DNA from: Undaria pinnatifida
Taxonomy: Eukaryota; Sar; Phaeophyceae; Laminariales; Alariaceae
Direction of reading: 5' to 3'
NCBI GenBank assembly: GCA_012845835.1
Contig: JABAKD010000023.1
Location: 917,343-981,342 of the forward strand
DNA: 64,000 bases
The notes under the pieces are model-generated. The model saw nothing but the letters and a program-made list of their open reading frames with translations. It was not told the DNA's origin and did not search any database. Below are positions 23,665-35,748 of this stretch, in pieces (within the stretch, counting starts at the first letter, position 1; every line of letters begins with the position of its first letter). Both the position numbers and the translations under genes were made by a program.

Positions 23665-23960
23665 CCCCCGATGAGGAAGCCAGTGTCCAATGCGACTTTT
23701 CGGTATTGGAGTGACTGGCAATGATCCTATACATTGCTCTCATCGTTATTTTCAAGTGGTGGAGTTTTACAGGCTCTTAAACGCGAGAACATCCTTTTTC
23801 TCTTCTTTTTTCCGGGAAAGACGGTGAGAATCAAATCAGCGACCTCACTGTTCATTAACTCACGTCCTGCCGACGACGCCATTGTGAGGAAGTAAACTCA
23901 AAAAGTTGAACAACAAATGCTACTCGAGTTATTTCCTTATTTTTAATAACTCGTTGTTCC
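23665..23960 (-). mobile_element. tRNA-like SINE family B, copy B3
   Basis: It aligns with copy B2 along its length, including the CATTGCTCTCATCGTT body and the AAGTTGAACAACAAATGCTA end. The A-box region (plus 23865-23882) is well kept; the B box is degraded (AATCAAATC). Confidence 0.55.
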
Positions 23961-23964
23961 ACCA

Positions 23965-26350
23965 CATTTATTAAAGTTTTTGGGAGAGTTCCACCCCCGG
24001 TGTAGCTGAGACCCAGGTACCCGATGGTAGGTACCCGGAATCGTCAGACCCGCAATAAACCCGGGTCCGTTCATAGATACCCGGGTATTTAGACCCCGGG
24101 TACCCGATATTTCTAATATACATAGTCTACAATGCTGATGCACAAAAGGAGAACGATGAGCGATAGTACGCACACGATACTCCGACAGCGGACGCGGACC
24201 TACTTTACCATGAGCGGAGAGAGGATTGGCAGCAAGGGACTGTAGCCACTTGAGGAAGCAGGTGCTGCGGTACCACCAGCAAAGCACATAACAGAGGAAA
24301 CAGAGAGGCTGCAGTCCATTGCTGCCTATCCATTTCTTCTCCGTCTACATGTTAAAATATGTCCGTTTCCGCTGGTAGGAGTATCGTGTGTAAGGCCGGA
24401 AAAGCACAAGTAATTCAATTCGATAACAACAACGAAAACAACACGCAGCAGCAGTGTGGGCGAAGGCTTCACGCCACATATTCTTACTTCCTTCGCAGGG
24501 TGTTTGTTCCATGATCGTGTGATGTGCTTCGTTCGATGCAAGCAGTTATCATCGGAGGGTCTTCGTGGTGATGGCATTCGGCGTCTTGGCGAGCATATAT
24601 AAAGGGTAGATTAAAATGGATATGATGAATGATACGTATCATGTTTTTTTTTCATCTACTCACGCAAGAAACTCCCCACGCCTCTACTAGATGCCGAAGA
24701 AATAACCTCTACATTCCCTCTGCCCTCTTCATTTCGCATGTTGCATTGCGAGACGAATTTAAGCCATCATGCATCTCCCACCTCCCCTTCAACGTATGAC
24801 GCTTTACCACGCCGCCTGATGAGATGTTCAGGCCGCTCAAAACGCTCATCGGGGAGTAACCATGTATAAAACCCGTCTGAGTCGGGGTACCAGGTACCCG
24901 GGTATCCGGGATACGTGCTACGATGGGGGTAGCAGTTTTCGTCTGAAATTGTTTCTGAATGATAGGTCTCCTTAACCCGATTTTGTCGCAAAAAGACATT
25001 TTTTTTCACGATGCCTGTTGTAAACCCAGGCCATGGGATTTTTTACCTGGTGTTTTAGCCGTTTTATTTTTTTCTTCCAAGTCCGTTTTTTGGGAATCTT
25101 TAAGACACAAACCGAGGAAACCTCACCAAAAAAATCCGGTGCACCTCTCTATATAGTAGCACGCGTGTTTCTCTACGCACATTCAGGTAGCGAAAAAAAA
25201 TGAGGCCCGGGTGCAACTCTACAATAGACGAAGTACGGGTGTTACGGACTCCCTTGCAGACGCATACGTTTGTTGATTGCTGGTGTTCGTGGTGTCAGTG
25301 CGGGGCAGTGGCTCGCAATCAAGGACACGTACACCTTGTAATAAGGTGGCTACAACAATGCTTAAGATCAAGGGAATAGCGACACTGATCCGATGTGCCT
25401 CCTTTTCCTTGGCCATTTCACTAATCGCTACATCATTCTTCCATTTTTTAAGTATACAAAGCAACAGCAGTGTCTGAACCGCACTTGTAACATGAGCAGG
25501 CTCCCGCGAGATACCAATAAACGACCCAACTCTTCTCCAGCTTCCCGTGACTCTTTTGTCCTAGCTCTGCCTACCCTTACTACTTTCGACCCCAACTGAC
25601 ACTGGGCTTTTCCTCTCGTTATGGCCATTCTATTTTCGCTTCGTAAAACTGATTTAAATATATTAAAATACCTATCCCACGGCAGGCTTGCAGCAGAAGG
25701 TCCATCAGCTGCAGGCATGGAAAGCTCAATACCTCAACAGAAAATGACTTCAGAGGCATTCGTTCGCACAATCTCACCAAGTTTCTATTTTATCAATTAG
25801 CGCTGTTGTGATGATGATAAACAGGAACAGTTAGGGGTATTCGTATTCAATTGCCAGAGGTGAATCTCTTAGATTGATGGGTAATTAACTATTGCGAAAA
25901 AAAATGTACCACAAGGATGTTTTTTAACTAAAATGTCATTAACCAAGAACGAGAGAAAAATGGCGATTGAAGATGCCATCGTCATTATTAGATACCATCG
26001 GAGTCTCAACCATCGTGAACGGTACTTTTTCATCATCGCAGATATACAGAGGACCACAAAGCGAGCAATCGTCGTTGTCGTGAAACTACCTGGTTCAAAC
26101 AAATTTGAACGTACTCTCAATGTGAGTCGGTGCTGGTATGTTTTGACCTGGTACCGCAATCGGAGCGGGGGGCTTCTGGTATGTGTATATCTTTGCCTCT
26201 AGGAGTGTTCTCGTAGAGGGCCGAAGATCGGCGTCTAGCTGCTGGTGGCAGCAAAATCGAAAGGATTTTCTACCAGCCCGTAGGAAAATATAATCTTATG
26301 TTACAAATGTCTCCCCAGTGACCGCCTGGTATGCGGAGGTCGTGTCGCCT
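23965..26350. other. Gene-poor spacer with CCCGGG palindromes
   Basis: No gene recognised. Clusters of TACCCGGGTA-like palindromes occur at 24005-24115 and 24885-24915. A sequence related to the MITE at 17.4 kb lies at 25676-25930 (CCCACGGCAGG start, AGCTCAATACCTCA interior). Confidence 0.4.
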
Positions 26351-26354
26351 AGTA

Positions 26355-26905
26355 GTCCACGAAATACAACGTTGCCGGCAGCAAAAAGCCGTTATACTGC
26401 AAGAAACATAACGACAACGGCATTTTCAATGATTCTGGCAAGCGTTGTTCACACGGATCATGTTTGAAGGGCGTACCTGCAATTTCGCCGCAACCTGGAC
26501 GCCGTTGTACCTAAAACAACGTTATGCAGCCACTGGAATGTGAGACACCCAGCAGTCGTTTGCCAAATGACTTGTGCACAAGGCGACGTACAATAATTAT
26601 ACTTAGCAGCGGGCCGACAGTGTACTGCAAAACAAATGCAGCAGACGGCGTGGCAGACATGTACAACAGCCGCTGTTCACGCGATTCTTGTACGAAAAGA
26701 CCAACCTTATTTTGTGTCGGAAGCAAGCAGGCAGTCGACGGCAGAATCCCGCAGTGGATGGAACGATAGACGTATGCAATAATCGTTGTTCACACGATTC
26801 GTGTGCGATAAGACCGACGTTCAATCACCTCGGATAAAGCAGGACGGCAGTGTCCTTTGCAACCACCGCGCACATGATGGGATGACTGATGTTCGTGGAA
26901 ATCGT
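26355..26905 (+). pseudogene. Eroded EsV-1-7 repeat gene
   Basis: Fragments of at least four units can be read across frames: a YCKKH, a CSHGSC, a VYCKTN (His lost), a CSRDSCTKRPT and a CSHDSCAIRPTFN segment. Stops (TAA near 26510, TAG near 26768) and frameshifts separate them. No intact start or C-terminal tail is found. It is the oldest-looking of the five EsV-1-7 loci. Confidence 0.7.
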
Positions 26906-26989
26906 ACACGCAGCGTCCAAGCTTTAATGCCCGCGACAAAAAGACCCCAAAAGGAACAGTAAGGGGGAAGGGAAGCTACACAGAACATC

Positions 26990-28615
26990 AACATGTGGCA
27001 ATAAAACAAATGCCAAAACAGACAGAAGTGTTAACGTTATCATGATCCACGAATAAGAACGACAAACCCTGAACCGGTACAACACAAACCAGGTCGCCTG
27101 CCGCCATGGCAGCCGGTGCCACCGTCAGCTCATCCCCGCAAGCCGTAGCGCTGCCAGGACTGCTGCTCACCATTACTCCCCTAGCACGCCCCTTTTCGCT
27201 TTTTTTTACATCGATCCGTAAGATAATAACCCATACCAACACCTATGCCCCTCGGCAATACTTCGTGTCGTGCCTTATACGTTTCTGCCCATAGTTTCAC
27301 CATTGCAGAACCCTCTCGGTAAACGCCATTGCCCCATTGTAACCTATGTCGATGTTTCGCCCGAACAGGGGAAGGTTTGTAAACGATCTCGTCTGCTTCC
27401 GCAAGAGGAGATTGCTGCTTGCATGCAACCCTCGTCGCCAAACGCGGGTAGTACATAACGCTTGCAATGATAGAGATCCACCGACAAGTGTTACTTCTGG
27501 AGTTCCTCAATTTAGTAGGTTAAGACATCTCATCACTGTGGATGGTTGAGACATGTACGTGCTTGAGGAGGTTGAAACACTTCCTCAGTTTATGACGTTA
27601 AGACATCTCCTCAATTTAGGAGGTTAAAATTTTCCTCACTTGAAGATGTTGAGACATTTCCTACCTTTAGAAGGTTAAGACACCTCCTGACTTTGGGAGG
27701 TCAAGAAGTCTCCTTTGTTAAGACATGTCCTTTCTTAACCCAAAAACTGCTTCTGATGAAAAATATTACTGCTACGAGATAGAACATCCCATGTTTGAGG
27801 TATACAACGAAAAACAGACCGATAGGTGTCCTGTTCCCGACGATTTGACGTTAAGGAGCCCCATCATTCATAAGAAAAACACACACACGGACACGAAACG
27901 TTCAAACTCTGTCGTAGCACACGTCACCTGCGGACGTCGATCGCACAATAAGACGTTTGTTCGAGCCCACTAGCAGCGACGGCTACAAGTGATTTGTTGG
28001 TATTAAAGTCACCGAGGGAAGTGTTATGACACATGTTCGTTTCTATGCATATCTTGTGCAAGCTTACGAGGACCACGCCCCTCTACTCTTTATCGCAAGA
28101 GATTCTCGATATAATATGTTCCATTTTTTTGACCTGAGGCATACAAAGCATCACCCGCACCAAGACAAGATAATGTCAAACGGCGCAAGCCTGAATTTGC
28201 GAGTATCCTGATCCTGCACGCACCATGACAATTGCAACTTTGGCCCTGTTGACATGGGGTGCCCTACCCCTCAGACCATGGAGCCCGATGAAACGCCCAC
28301 GAGGAGTTCGCAGCAGCCGGGGGACAACGGGTGTTTGTGTGAGAGCGCTCTATCGTGTTGTTGCAGTCGGTCGAGTTCCCGCGTCCGACGTGGATGTCGC
28401 CCGCTATCCTTGACCTTGTAGTTTCGACCGGCCCTCTTCCTGCTCCAACTGCCCAGCTCTCTGCCTTCTGCTTTTTCGTTTCTCTCAGCAATCATGTTGT
28501 TCTTATCGTGCACGCCAGCATGCGCTGCAATGGGGACTTGGTGGTGGGTGAAGAGACGTGATTTGGTCGCGCATGGTACACTGCGTATGATAATCGCCAA
28601 TTCAAGGTAGAATTT
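26990..28615 (+). repeat. Direct repeat L of an L/R pair flanking the Copia element
   Basis: It aligns in order with 38000-39215: the CAAATGCCAA start, CGCCTGCCGCCAT, CGGCAATACTTCGTGTCGT, CCATTGTAACCT, TTTCTATGCATATCTTGTG, CGCCCACGAGG and TGCAATGGGGA blocks all recur. L is longer because the minisatellite and nearby sequence at about 27475-27960 are absent from R. Minus-strand frames in both contain GSAMV and RHEVLP, so a coding remnant is possible. The pair could be terminal repeats of one larger element or two copies of a dispersed repeat. Confidence 0.65.
27490..27730 (+). repeat. Minisatellite, about 26-bp unit, nine copies
   Basis: Units follow the pattern CTCCTCAATTTAGGAGGTTA then AGACAT, with about nine diverged copies. 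Each unit is partly self-complementary (CTCCT...AGGAG), so a single strand could fold into serial small hairpins. A single related unit lies at 2396-2445. Confidence 0.75.
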
Positions 28616-31291
28616 AGATGCTTTGTTTGGCTGAAACAGGATGCAAGGTAGAGAATGACGTTTCGAATGGCCGATGAAAGGTAGAATTTGTCCCGCTACA
28701 TATATATTTTACTTTGCACCGATACCGCAATTTGTACAGAACCGGGGGACAGGTTTCAATGGATACAATTACGTGGGCGAAGCCCGAGCAAATTTTACGA
28801 AACCCCCTTGGTAACAATGTCCAACGTATTTGGCGTGCTGACGCCTTTTTCGACAACGGCTTGCCTATGGTGTTAGTTGTACTGTAAATCGCTACATCTC
28901 TTCGAAATTGTACCTAATACAAGGTTCCCCTCCGGCAAGTGCCTAAGAGAGTGGCCCAAGAACGAATCCCAAGCATCTAACATCTGACCGTCTGTGGGCA
29001 AATAAGATGTGTATCTGGCGGTAGTGAAAAGTATGTTCTCGTCCGCAGCTCGACAACCGGAGTGTGGGGAGGCGCCCTCCCTGGTACGGTTCGCTCTCTC
29101 TCCGTCGTGGTGGACAACCGTAAAAAAGCGGTGGTCCCATGAGCACGTGTCCAGCGTCAGTACTCGTACGATGCGACGACTCTTGTGCAGTAGAATTTGT
29201 GTGGGAAACAATTATAGGTCGAAATGTGGATGTTCAACCGGCAAAGTAAACAAAATCAGGAGTTGTTCCGTGCGTCGTCTCTCTATCGTGGTTTTGATGA
29301 CTTTTTCTTTGTTTCCTCTTTCATATGGAAATCAGCAATTTCACAATATGTACTCTTTGTGTCTTGTTGAGCCAGATGTTGAACTTCACGACGAGTGATA
29401 CACGCCAGGATGGGCAATCATCCCCCTTCACCACCAGTTTGTCGCAGAGAGTGCGCGGAATGAGGGACTATAGGGCTTCTATTGTCGCTGAGACAAAGAA
29501 GCCCTTTTGCATGAAGCATCAACGCCTATAACCACTGCAGTTTGCTTTTTAGATTCAAGAAACATTACGCTGGATTGTTTCGATCGTCGTCCGATCCAAA
29601 ATCGTCCTCACGTGGAGACGAACGTATCTCTCCACAGCATAGCGAGGACTCGCCACGAACACGCACATGATGTACGCTACTGCTGATGCTGTGCAGCAAA
29701 GTAGTACACGTAGTGTTGTTCTGTCCTCATGTTGTCTGGTCCCTGTCATCTGTGGTGTGAGCCAAATCTCCGACCCATGACATTACCTCTCTGTTATATA
29801 CCCAAAAACACAGTCTATTTGGACGTAATTGTAAATGTGGGGTGGTTTTTAAATTGGTGCTTAAAGAGTTCCTATATTACCGGCAAAATGACGTGATCTA
29901 TGGACATGCGATGGAGATGAGCGCGAAGCGGCAGCATACCATAAAGATGGGTTTTGGTTGTGTGACAAACGCCACGCTCCGATCAAAGAATCAGCTACTA
30001 CAACAGCATCAGCACGCGTATAGAGTTGCAGGCTGCTTCTGCTGGAGGGCTGGCCTTCTTCTGGGTGGCAGGATCCTAGCGTGGTGCTCTAAGCAAAACG
30101 AGGGAGTGAAACGTGTACCCTCTACGAGGAGCAAATCCCGGTTTTCGTCCAAACCTTACGTACATACGCGGGGATAGGGGATGCAGAAACCCAATCCTCG
30201 GGGGTTTGCGAAACCCAGGGACTTGCCTAAATTGTGCCCAAGGCCGAAAAAGTGAAAAATGGCTTGCCACGCGCGACACACTGCACGGATCGCGCCCAAA
30301 CCTCCGGCCACGTGAGCCCGACGGTCGAATTATGCCCAACCCACCCGACGTTTTGGACAAAGGTGCGAGCACGAAGATATGTTCCCGACGGAAACTCTCT
30401 GTCTGTGTAATCTGCGACCGAAACGTATTATATACCTGGTAATAATTGTAGCATCTGCGGCCGTTGTTTCCACACATATTTTTACAAAAGAAACTCACCG
30501 GATTTTAATTTTGTAAGATATTTTTCCTCCATCTTATTCTGTCAAAGCGCGTCAGTAAGTTGGTTAAAGTTCGATAGAGCTTGACGAATAGTGGTATGTG
30601 GAAGCGTATCGACGGGAACCAAATTTGTTCATTACCGGCGGGTAAGGATGACGACACCTACCTGTGGAAAGGACGACGCCTGTGCATAAACCCACACCCA
30701 ATCCATCCGAAAAGAAGACGTGTATGAAATCAAGATTAAAATTTAGAAAAAATGTGCTTCTCGCTTCAACGTGTGGGCCGCAATGCTCCTGCTTTGTCAG
30801 CGGATGCAGCTGAGTTCCCCATATTTTTTCATTGAGTGTGCTTCTCTGCGCACCTGCTGGGACATGTTGCACGCTCGGGGTTTGCACCATCCACCATTAT
30901 CAGCTATGCTTTATCGCTGTCACGTAGTCTGTGACCACAGACCTTGAAACAGTCTGAGGTTGAAGAATCGGAACGGGCAGCGAATGCCCTGGATGCCGAT
31001 GGGTGTGTCGACAGTACTATGTGAATGAAACACAACAATTAATAATTGGTGGAGCGTTTTTTGTTCAGTAATTTACATAAGAATATGGGAGTTTGTCTGG
31101 CTCTGATATGTTCGCGGCCTTTTCGGAAGGTCTTTCAGCATCTCTACAAATCAAAGTTGCCGTAAACCATATAGTTTGCATGCCCGGGAACGATGTATAT
31201 CGCACACACGGTAATGAAATTTTGCCATGCGCGTAGTGGATACGAACAACGGAACCGGCACCAGGCAGAAATCCAGGCAGTGTTATGGAAA
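28616..31291. other. Gene-poor spacer
   Basis: No gene recognised. It contains one copy of the repeat family seen at 58 kb (29970-30235) and a CTG-rich patch near 29640-29750 that resembles 57700-57830. Confidence 0.4.
29970..30235 (+). repeat. X repeat, copy 1
   Basis: It aligns with 58360-58620: ATCAAAGAATCAGCTACTAC, AGGCTGCTTCTGCTGGAGGG, AGCGTGGTGCTCT, CCAAACCTTACGT and GGATTTGCC-like ends recur in the same order with about 75-80% visual identity. Confidence 0.6.
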
Positions 31292-31721
31292 TGTTTGCAC
31301 AATGGCAGTATGAGTCGACGTATAGTGGCACTGCATTTGTACGTCGTAGATGATCGTAAATCTGTTCCGTGTCGGTTGGTATGTAACGTGCGTATGAATT
31401 TGCGGAGGAGTTACTTCTGTAGGATTCTCTGTTGCCTTAACCAGTAGCTCACTCTCTCGTGTGGATCCTTCCGGATGCTCTAGCATCGTAGCCATCCTGG
31501 TCATCTCCAGTGCCCAGCCAACTTCTGGACTCCTGCATAGTCTGCGGTTTATCCGTGTGTGTTGGCCACATAGGCGCCAGTGTCTACAAAATTATCACAT
31601 CTTCTCCTCAACACGGAAGCACTTAAGTCTTCTATGCTATCCACTGCACAGTATCACCAACTTGACTAGCTCCGGGGACATAGCCTCTCTGCCACCGTGC
31701 TGGTGAATACCACAATATCCG
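31292..31721 (+). repeat. Left LTR
   Basis: It starts TGTTTGCACA and aligns over about 430 bases with the right LTR, for example GCTCACTCTCTCGTGT and ACATCTTCTCCTCAACACGG. The homology ends around ATATCC. Confidence 0.85.
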
Positions 31722-31727
31722 AAAAAG

Positions 31728-31737
31728 ATTATGAGCC
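31728..31737 (+). other. Primer-binding site, half-tRNA type
   Basis: ATTATGAGCC lies six bases after the left LTR. It is complementary to GGCTCATAAT, which resembles the anticodon loop of initiator tRNA-Met (CTCATAA). Priming from an internal initiator-tRNA fragment is known for Drosophila copia and yeast Ty5. The match is seen; the priming is inferred. Confidence 0.5.
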
Positions 31738-32617
31738 TCGTGTGTGGGAGTGAAGGCCTGCAGCGACTGCGCGTTTACTGCTGTCGCTGAGTGCTTTGGA
31801 GAGCACACCCGTCCTCCAGGATTCGCAACTTTCAGATCCTTCAAGATTTGGATACTTTTGGTTTTTTTTTCCGTGAGAAGCTACTGCTGAAGTTTGCTTT
31901 CTGCTGGAGACCACATTGAGTCAGCCAGTTTGCCAGGTGGGCACAAAATGATCACCTGGGCTCTCGGCTGCACATTCGGTACGCAACTGTCTGTGTAAAG
32001 AATTCGGGGGCGCAATTCCTAGAGGCTGACTCTGGTCGGTGAATAGGGTCGTGCAGGTTGTTGGTTGTGCGCGCAGAGTGCCGTTATTTCTTACACTCGG
32101 TTCCGCGTGTTTACAACTGACTTCCGGCTACCAAATGGCCTGCGCTTAGATTCTTCGCGAGCCGTAGTCTGTCCAAGACACCTTCCACATACCTTGTTGA
32201 CGGCTTGGTCGCGTGTGTAGGTTGAGGATATGACTTCTAGTTGGTAGCCGGCCGCTGCTACAGCTACTCACACGTTCTAGCTCACGGAAAGTATACGCTG
32301 AAAGACGCGTAGCACTGCGCAGTGCACCACGCTGTGTACTTGCAGAAACAGTTGAGTGGCCGAAGCTGACTTGTCGCCACATCACCGCAATCTCGTCAAC
32401 TACGGGTTGTCACAGCTGTTCTCACGGGAGCGCAGTCGTCCGAGCGGGCGGCTTTCAAGCTTCCGGCGGACTCGGGTTGCCAACTACAGCTGTGCGACCC
32501 TACCTTTGCGTCAGGCTGCCCCACAACTTTTAGCCGCGCCGGCCCGTCTCAGGTGATCAGGGCGTTGCGGGTGCAGCGATTTTATTCATACCCCGCGCGT
32601 GTCCCTGTGTCTAACCT

Positions 32618-33498
32618 ATGGCGAACTCATCAAGCTCTAGTTCTGGTCTCCAGAGTTTACTAGATTATTTTTGTTAGTTCTCTGGGTCTACCTTTCGCGT
32701 GTGGAAGGAGAGCTTCGAGCACGTCATCAACATCTATGCACCGGAGCTTCTCACGGTCTTACGCGGATCGGCCAGGCCAGACCCTCTGGCTGCTACTCTG
32801 GCCGACTTTACCACTTGGGACAAGGCCGGCAGCCGCCTCTACTGTCTCTGTTCTTCGCGACTACCGCCTCGGCGCGGATCACCGTTAAGGCTCACCCAAA
32901 GGCGGGGACTAGCGCCGAAGGCAACATACAGTCGGCTTGGGCGGCTCTGAACGCGCAGTTCGACGCTCACACCCAAGAAGCTCGGCGTGCGTGCCACAAG
33001 GAGCTCTCCGCCCTCACGCACGCTGCGGGTGGTTATCCTGTTGACTTCTTCTTCAAGGGATGCGAGCTCAAGCTCCGCCCCGAAATTCTGCGGGAGAAAA
33101 TATCAGACGAAAACTACTTGGATATCATGCTCCTCGGCCTGACGTCTGCCCCGCAATTCCGAAACAAATTCATATCGGTCGACCGTCTTCAAAACCCGGA
33201 CAACCGCTTGTTTGTTGACCAGCAGTGGCGCAAGGCGGCGGGGCCCGCAGTCTCGGGCAGGGGAGGGGCGATGGCCGCGTCCAGCAGCGACCAGTGCCAA
33301 CGTTGCAGGGAGTTTGGAAATTTCCAGCGAGACTCTCCGAAATCTGCGCAGCCGTCCCGACCGACGAAAGGTAAGAAGGCAGGCAAAAAGCGCGGTGGTG
33401 GGGGAAGTGGGCAGTCCAAGTGGTGCTCCTTTCACCGCACGAAGACGCACAGCGATGCTGAGTGCAAGGCTCAGCGGGACAACCGAAACAAGAAGTAG
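32618..33498 (+). pseudogene. Copia gag, broken
   Basis: The start MANSSSSSSG at 32618 meets a TAG at 32675. The frame then continues through VWKESFEHV and PELLTVLRG until a frameshift near 32845 moves it to the frame holding FFATTASARITVKAH. The C-terminal part has a zinc-knuckle remnant CQRC...GNFQRDS, in which the His and last Cys are replaced, and a WCSFHRTKTHSDAEC segment typical of algal Copia Gag. It ends at TAG 33496. The protein would form the capsid-like particle; here it cannot be made whole. Confidence 0.8.
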
Positions 33499-35418
33499 AA
33501 AGAGGAGCTTCGAGGGTTGGCTGGGAACCTGGCACTGCTGCGAGCAGCCGGTCTGACCAATTTCTTCGACTCTGCGCAGCCGTTTCAGGCGGCATCGACC
33601 CAGGCGTCTCAGGTCACTTCGAAACCAGCCACGTTTGGGTTCTTCTTCAACGCTCTCGGCGCCTCTGCAGCTGCCGCCGCGTCGCCGGCGGCTTCCGCGC
33701 CTGTCTCATCCGCGTCGTCTGCGCGGGACCACCACTTGCCCTTCGAGCACTTCGGTGCTTTCATATCTTCTCCTGCGGCGGAAGGGTCGGTCGATTCTTT
33801 TCGCTTCGACGGATCGCCCATCTCGATGTTTGTGAATACCGGAGTGACGGAAAATTTCCTAGATCCTGCCCTTACGATTGGCGTGCGGGCTCACATACGC
33901 GACATCGAAGACGTTCGGATCCCGCTCCCGATCTTTGCCGCTGGGCAGCACGTTCTACACGGGGTTACGACAGGGGCTGTCTTCGGCACCGTCGATGACG
34001 ACAACGGCCACGACAGGCATGTTTCTTTCCGTGTCGTCTAAGTACCGAAGCCGGAGACCAACCTCTTTTCCGCCACCGCTGCGCTGTCGAATGGAATGGC
34101 CTCCATCTCCTTTCCGGACAACCCCAGGCTGGAGTCGGGAGACGTAGTCGTCCCGATGAAAATCTGAGGAGTAGATGACTTCGGCAAGATCACTTGCTGC
34201 ATCACCGTGACGTTCAGCGCTGGGGATATCGGTCGGCAGACCTTCGGGGAAGCTCCTGACGGACTTGCCCTGCGGGTGGAGACTGCTTGTTTTTGGCACC
34301 AGCAAATGGGGAACACCAACAGCAAGTGCTTGGATGTGTTGAGGTAAGAGGCGGCCAACGGCATCGATTACACTGGCGACGTGCATGTCTGCAGTGCATG
34401 TCCCCTTGGTAAGAGCTTTCAAAAGCCTCACCCAAAGCACGCCGTTTACGGCGTTTCAAGCGCCTTTCAGATCGTATTCGTCGATACCCTTGGTCGGTTC
34501 ACGCATACCGCGTTAGGTAGTATCAAATACGCCACCAAGTTTGTCCACCAACGCACTAAGTGGCAGGTGGTCGTCCTCATAAAGGATAAGACTTGCTCGA
34601 CTGACGCCCTCGAGTTGTTCAACAAGGGGACCGTCATCCCCCGCAGCGAGCGCACCCACATGCTTCGTGTGGATAAGGGAATCAAGTTTACGAGCGCGGC
34701 CTACCGACAGTACTGTCTGGACATCGGCATCCAGCTACAATTTGCATCGCCGAACACCACCCAGCAGATCCGAGCGAATGAACGTGCAGGCTGGACGATG
34801 ATGAACATCGTGCGTTGCATGCTCGCCGATTTTACGCTGCCGAGCCTTCGTAGGGGAGAACTGATGCACACGGCGGTCTGCCTGAGCAACCGGACTCCTC
34901 ATGCAGCCTTGCACAACGGGACGCCGTACAAGGTGCGCTACGGCAAGGACGCGCACCATGGACACCTTCGGGTGGTCGATGCACGGGCGTTTGTGCATGA
35001 AGAGACGCACACCAAGAAGTTGGAAAGCCATGCATGGGAAGGACGGTTGGTGGTCTACAGCCTGGACACCAATTACTACCGTCTCTACAACGCTCAGACA
35101 AGACAGGCGCGGGAGAGTAGCAAAGTTATCTTCATTAAAACGCCTCCCGCGCCGCCTTCGTTGGACGAGCGTGGTTTCAACAACGAGGAGTTCAATTACG
35201 CCAACCAGGACGACATGATCTGAGATGTGCGCAACCACACCACCAATCACTCGGTCGATGCGCTTTCTCCCAAGCATGCCGTCGGGGACCCGTCTGTTCT
35301 CGAGCTCCTCGAGAATATCTCCACCGTCAACAATCGTGACTTTGTGCTCAGCTCCGCTCAGCCTTCTCCTGCCGCCGAGGGTGCGCCTGCGGACGACAAG
35401 ATTGCCTCGCCTGGATGA
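33499..35418 (+). pseudogene. Copia protease and integrase, broken
   Basis: The same frame continues past the gag stop. The protease motif reads FVNTGVTE near 33830, so the catalytic Asp of D-T/S-G is Asn. Stops follow at TAA 34039, TGA 34165, TAA 34345, TGA 35221 and TGA 35416. The integrase zinc motif is recognisable (FWHQQMGNTNS, CSACPLGK). The core keeps its D, D and E: FVDTLG near 34480, RVDKGIKFTS near 34670, RANERAGW near 34780. A chromodomain-like or linker end (SHAWEGRLVVYS) follows. Integrase would join the cDNA to the host chromosome. Confidence 0.85.
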
Positions 35419-35748
35419 TTGAGCCTTCCTGGGTCGGATAACGGTGCACCTTCACCTGCCGGTGCACCTTTCGGTCCTTCTCCTCCCCGATCGTCATCTG
35501 GTCCTCCGTCGCCGCATGGTACGTCGGGTACTGGTTCTGCTCCAGTTGTTGCTGCATCGCGGGGTGGTTCTGCGTGTGGGTGTTGTTCATCTCGTGGTGG
35601 GCTTGACACCCGCGCAGGCTCTTCGCGTGGTGCATTTGCGCGGCGAGGGATCGCGACGCGTGGTGAACGTGGCTCGGTGAGTGGGCGTGGTTCTTGTATT
35701 GGTCGCGGCTCCATTTCAACCCTTCTGACACCAGGATTACCGGGGTGA
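35419..35748 (+). pseudogene. Copia linker between integrase and RT
   Basis: A low-complexity Gly/Ser/Pro/Arg-rich stretch in the same frame, ending at TGA 35746. Such variable linkers usually join integrase and RT in Copia polyproteins. Nothing catalytic is visible. Confidence 0.6.

Noticed and set aside
27490-27730. CRISPR-like array
   Set aside because: The repeats are contiguous without unique spacers, and the setting is a eukaryotic genome.
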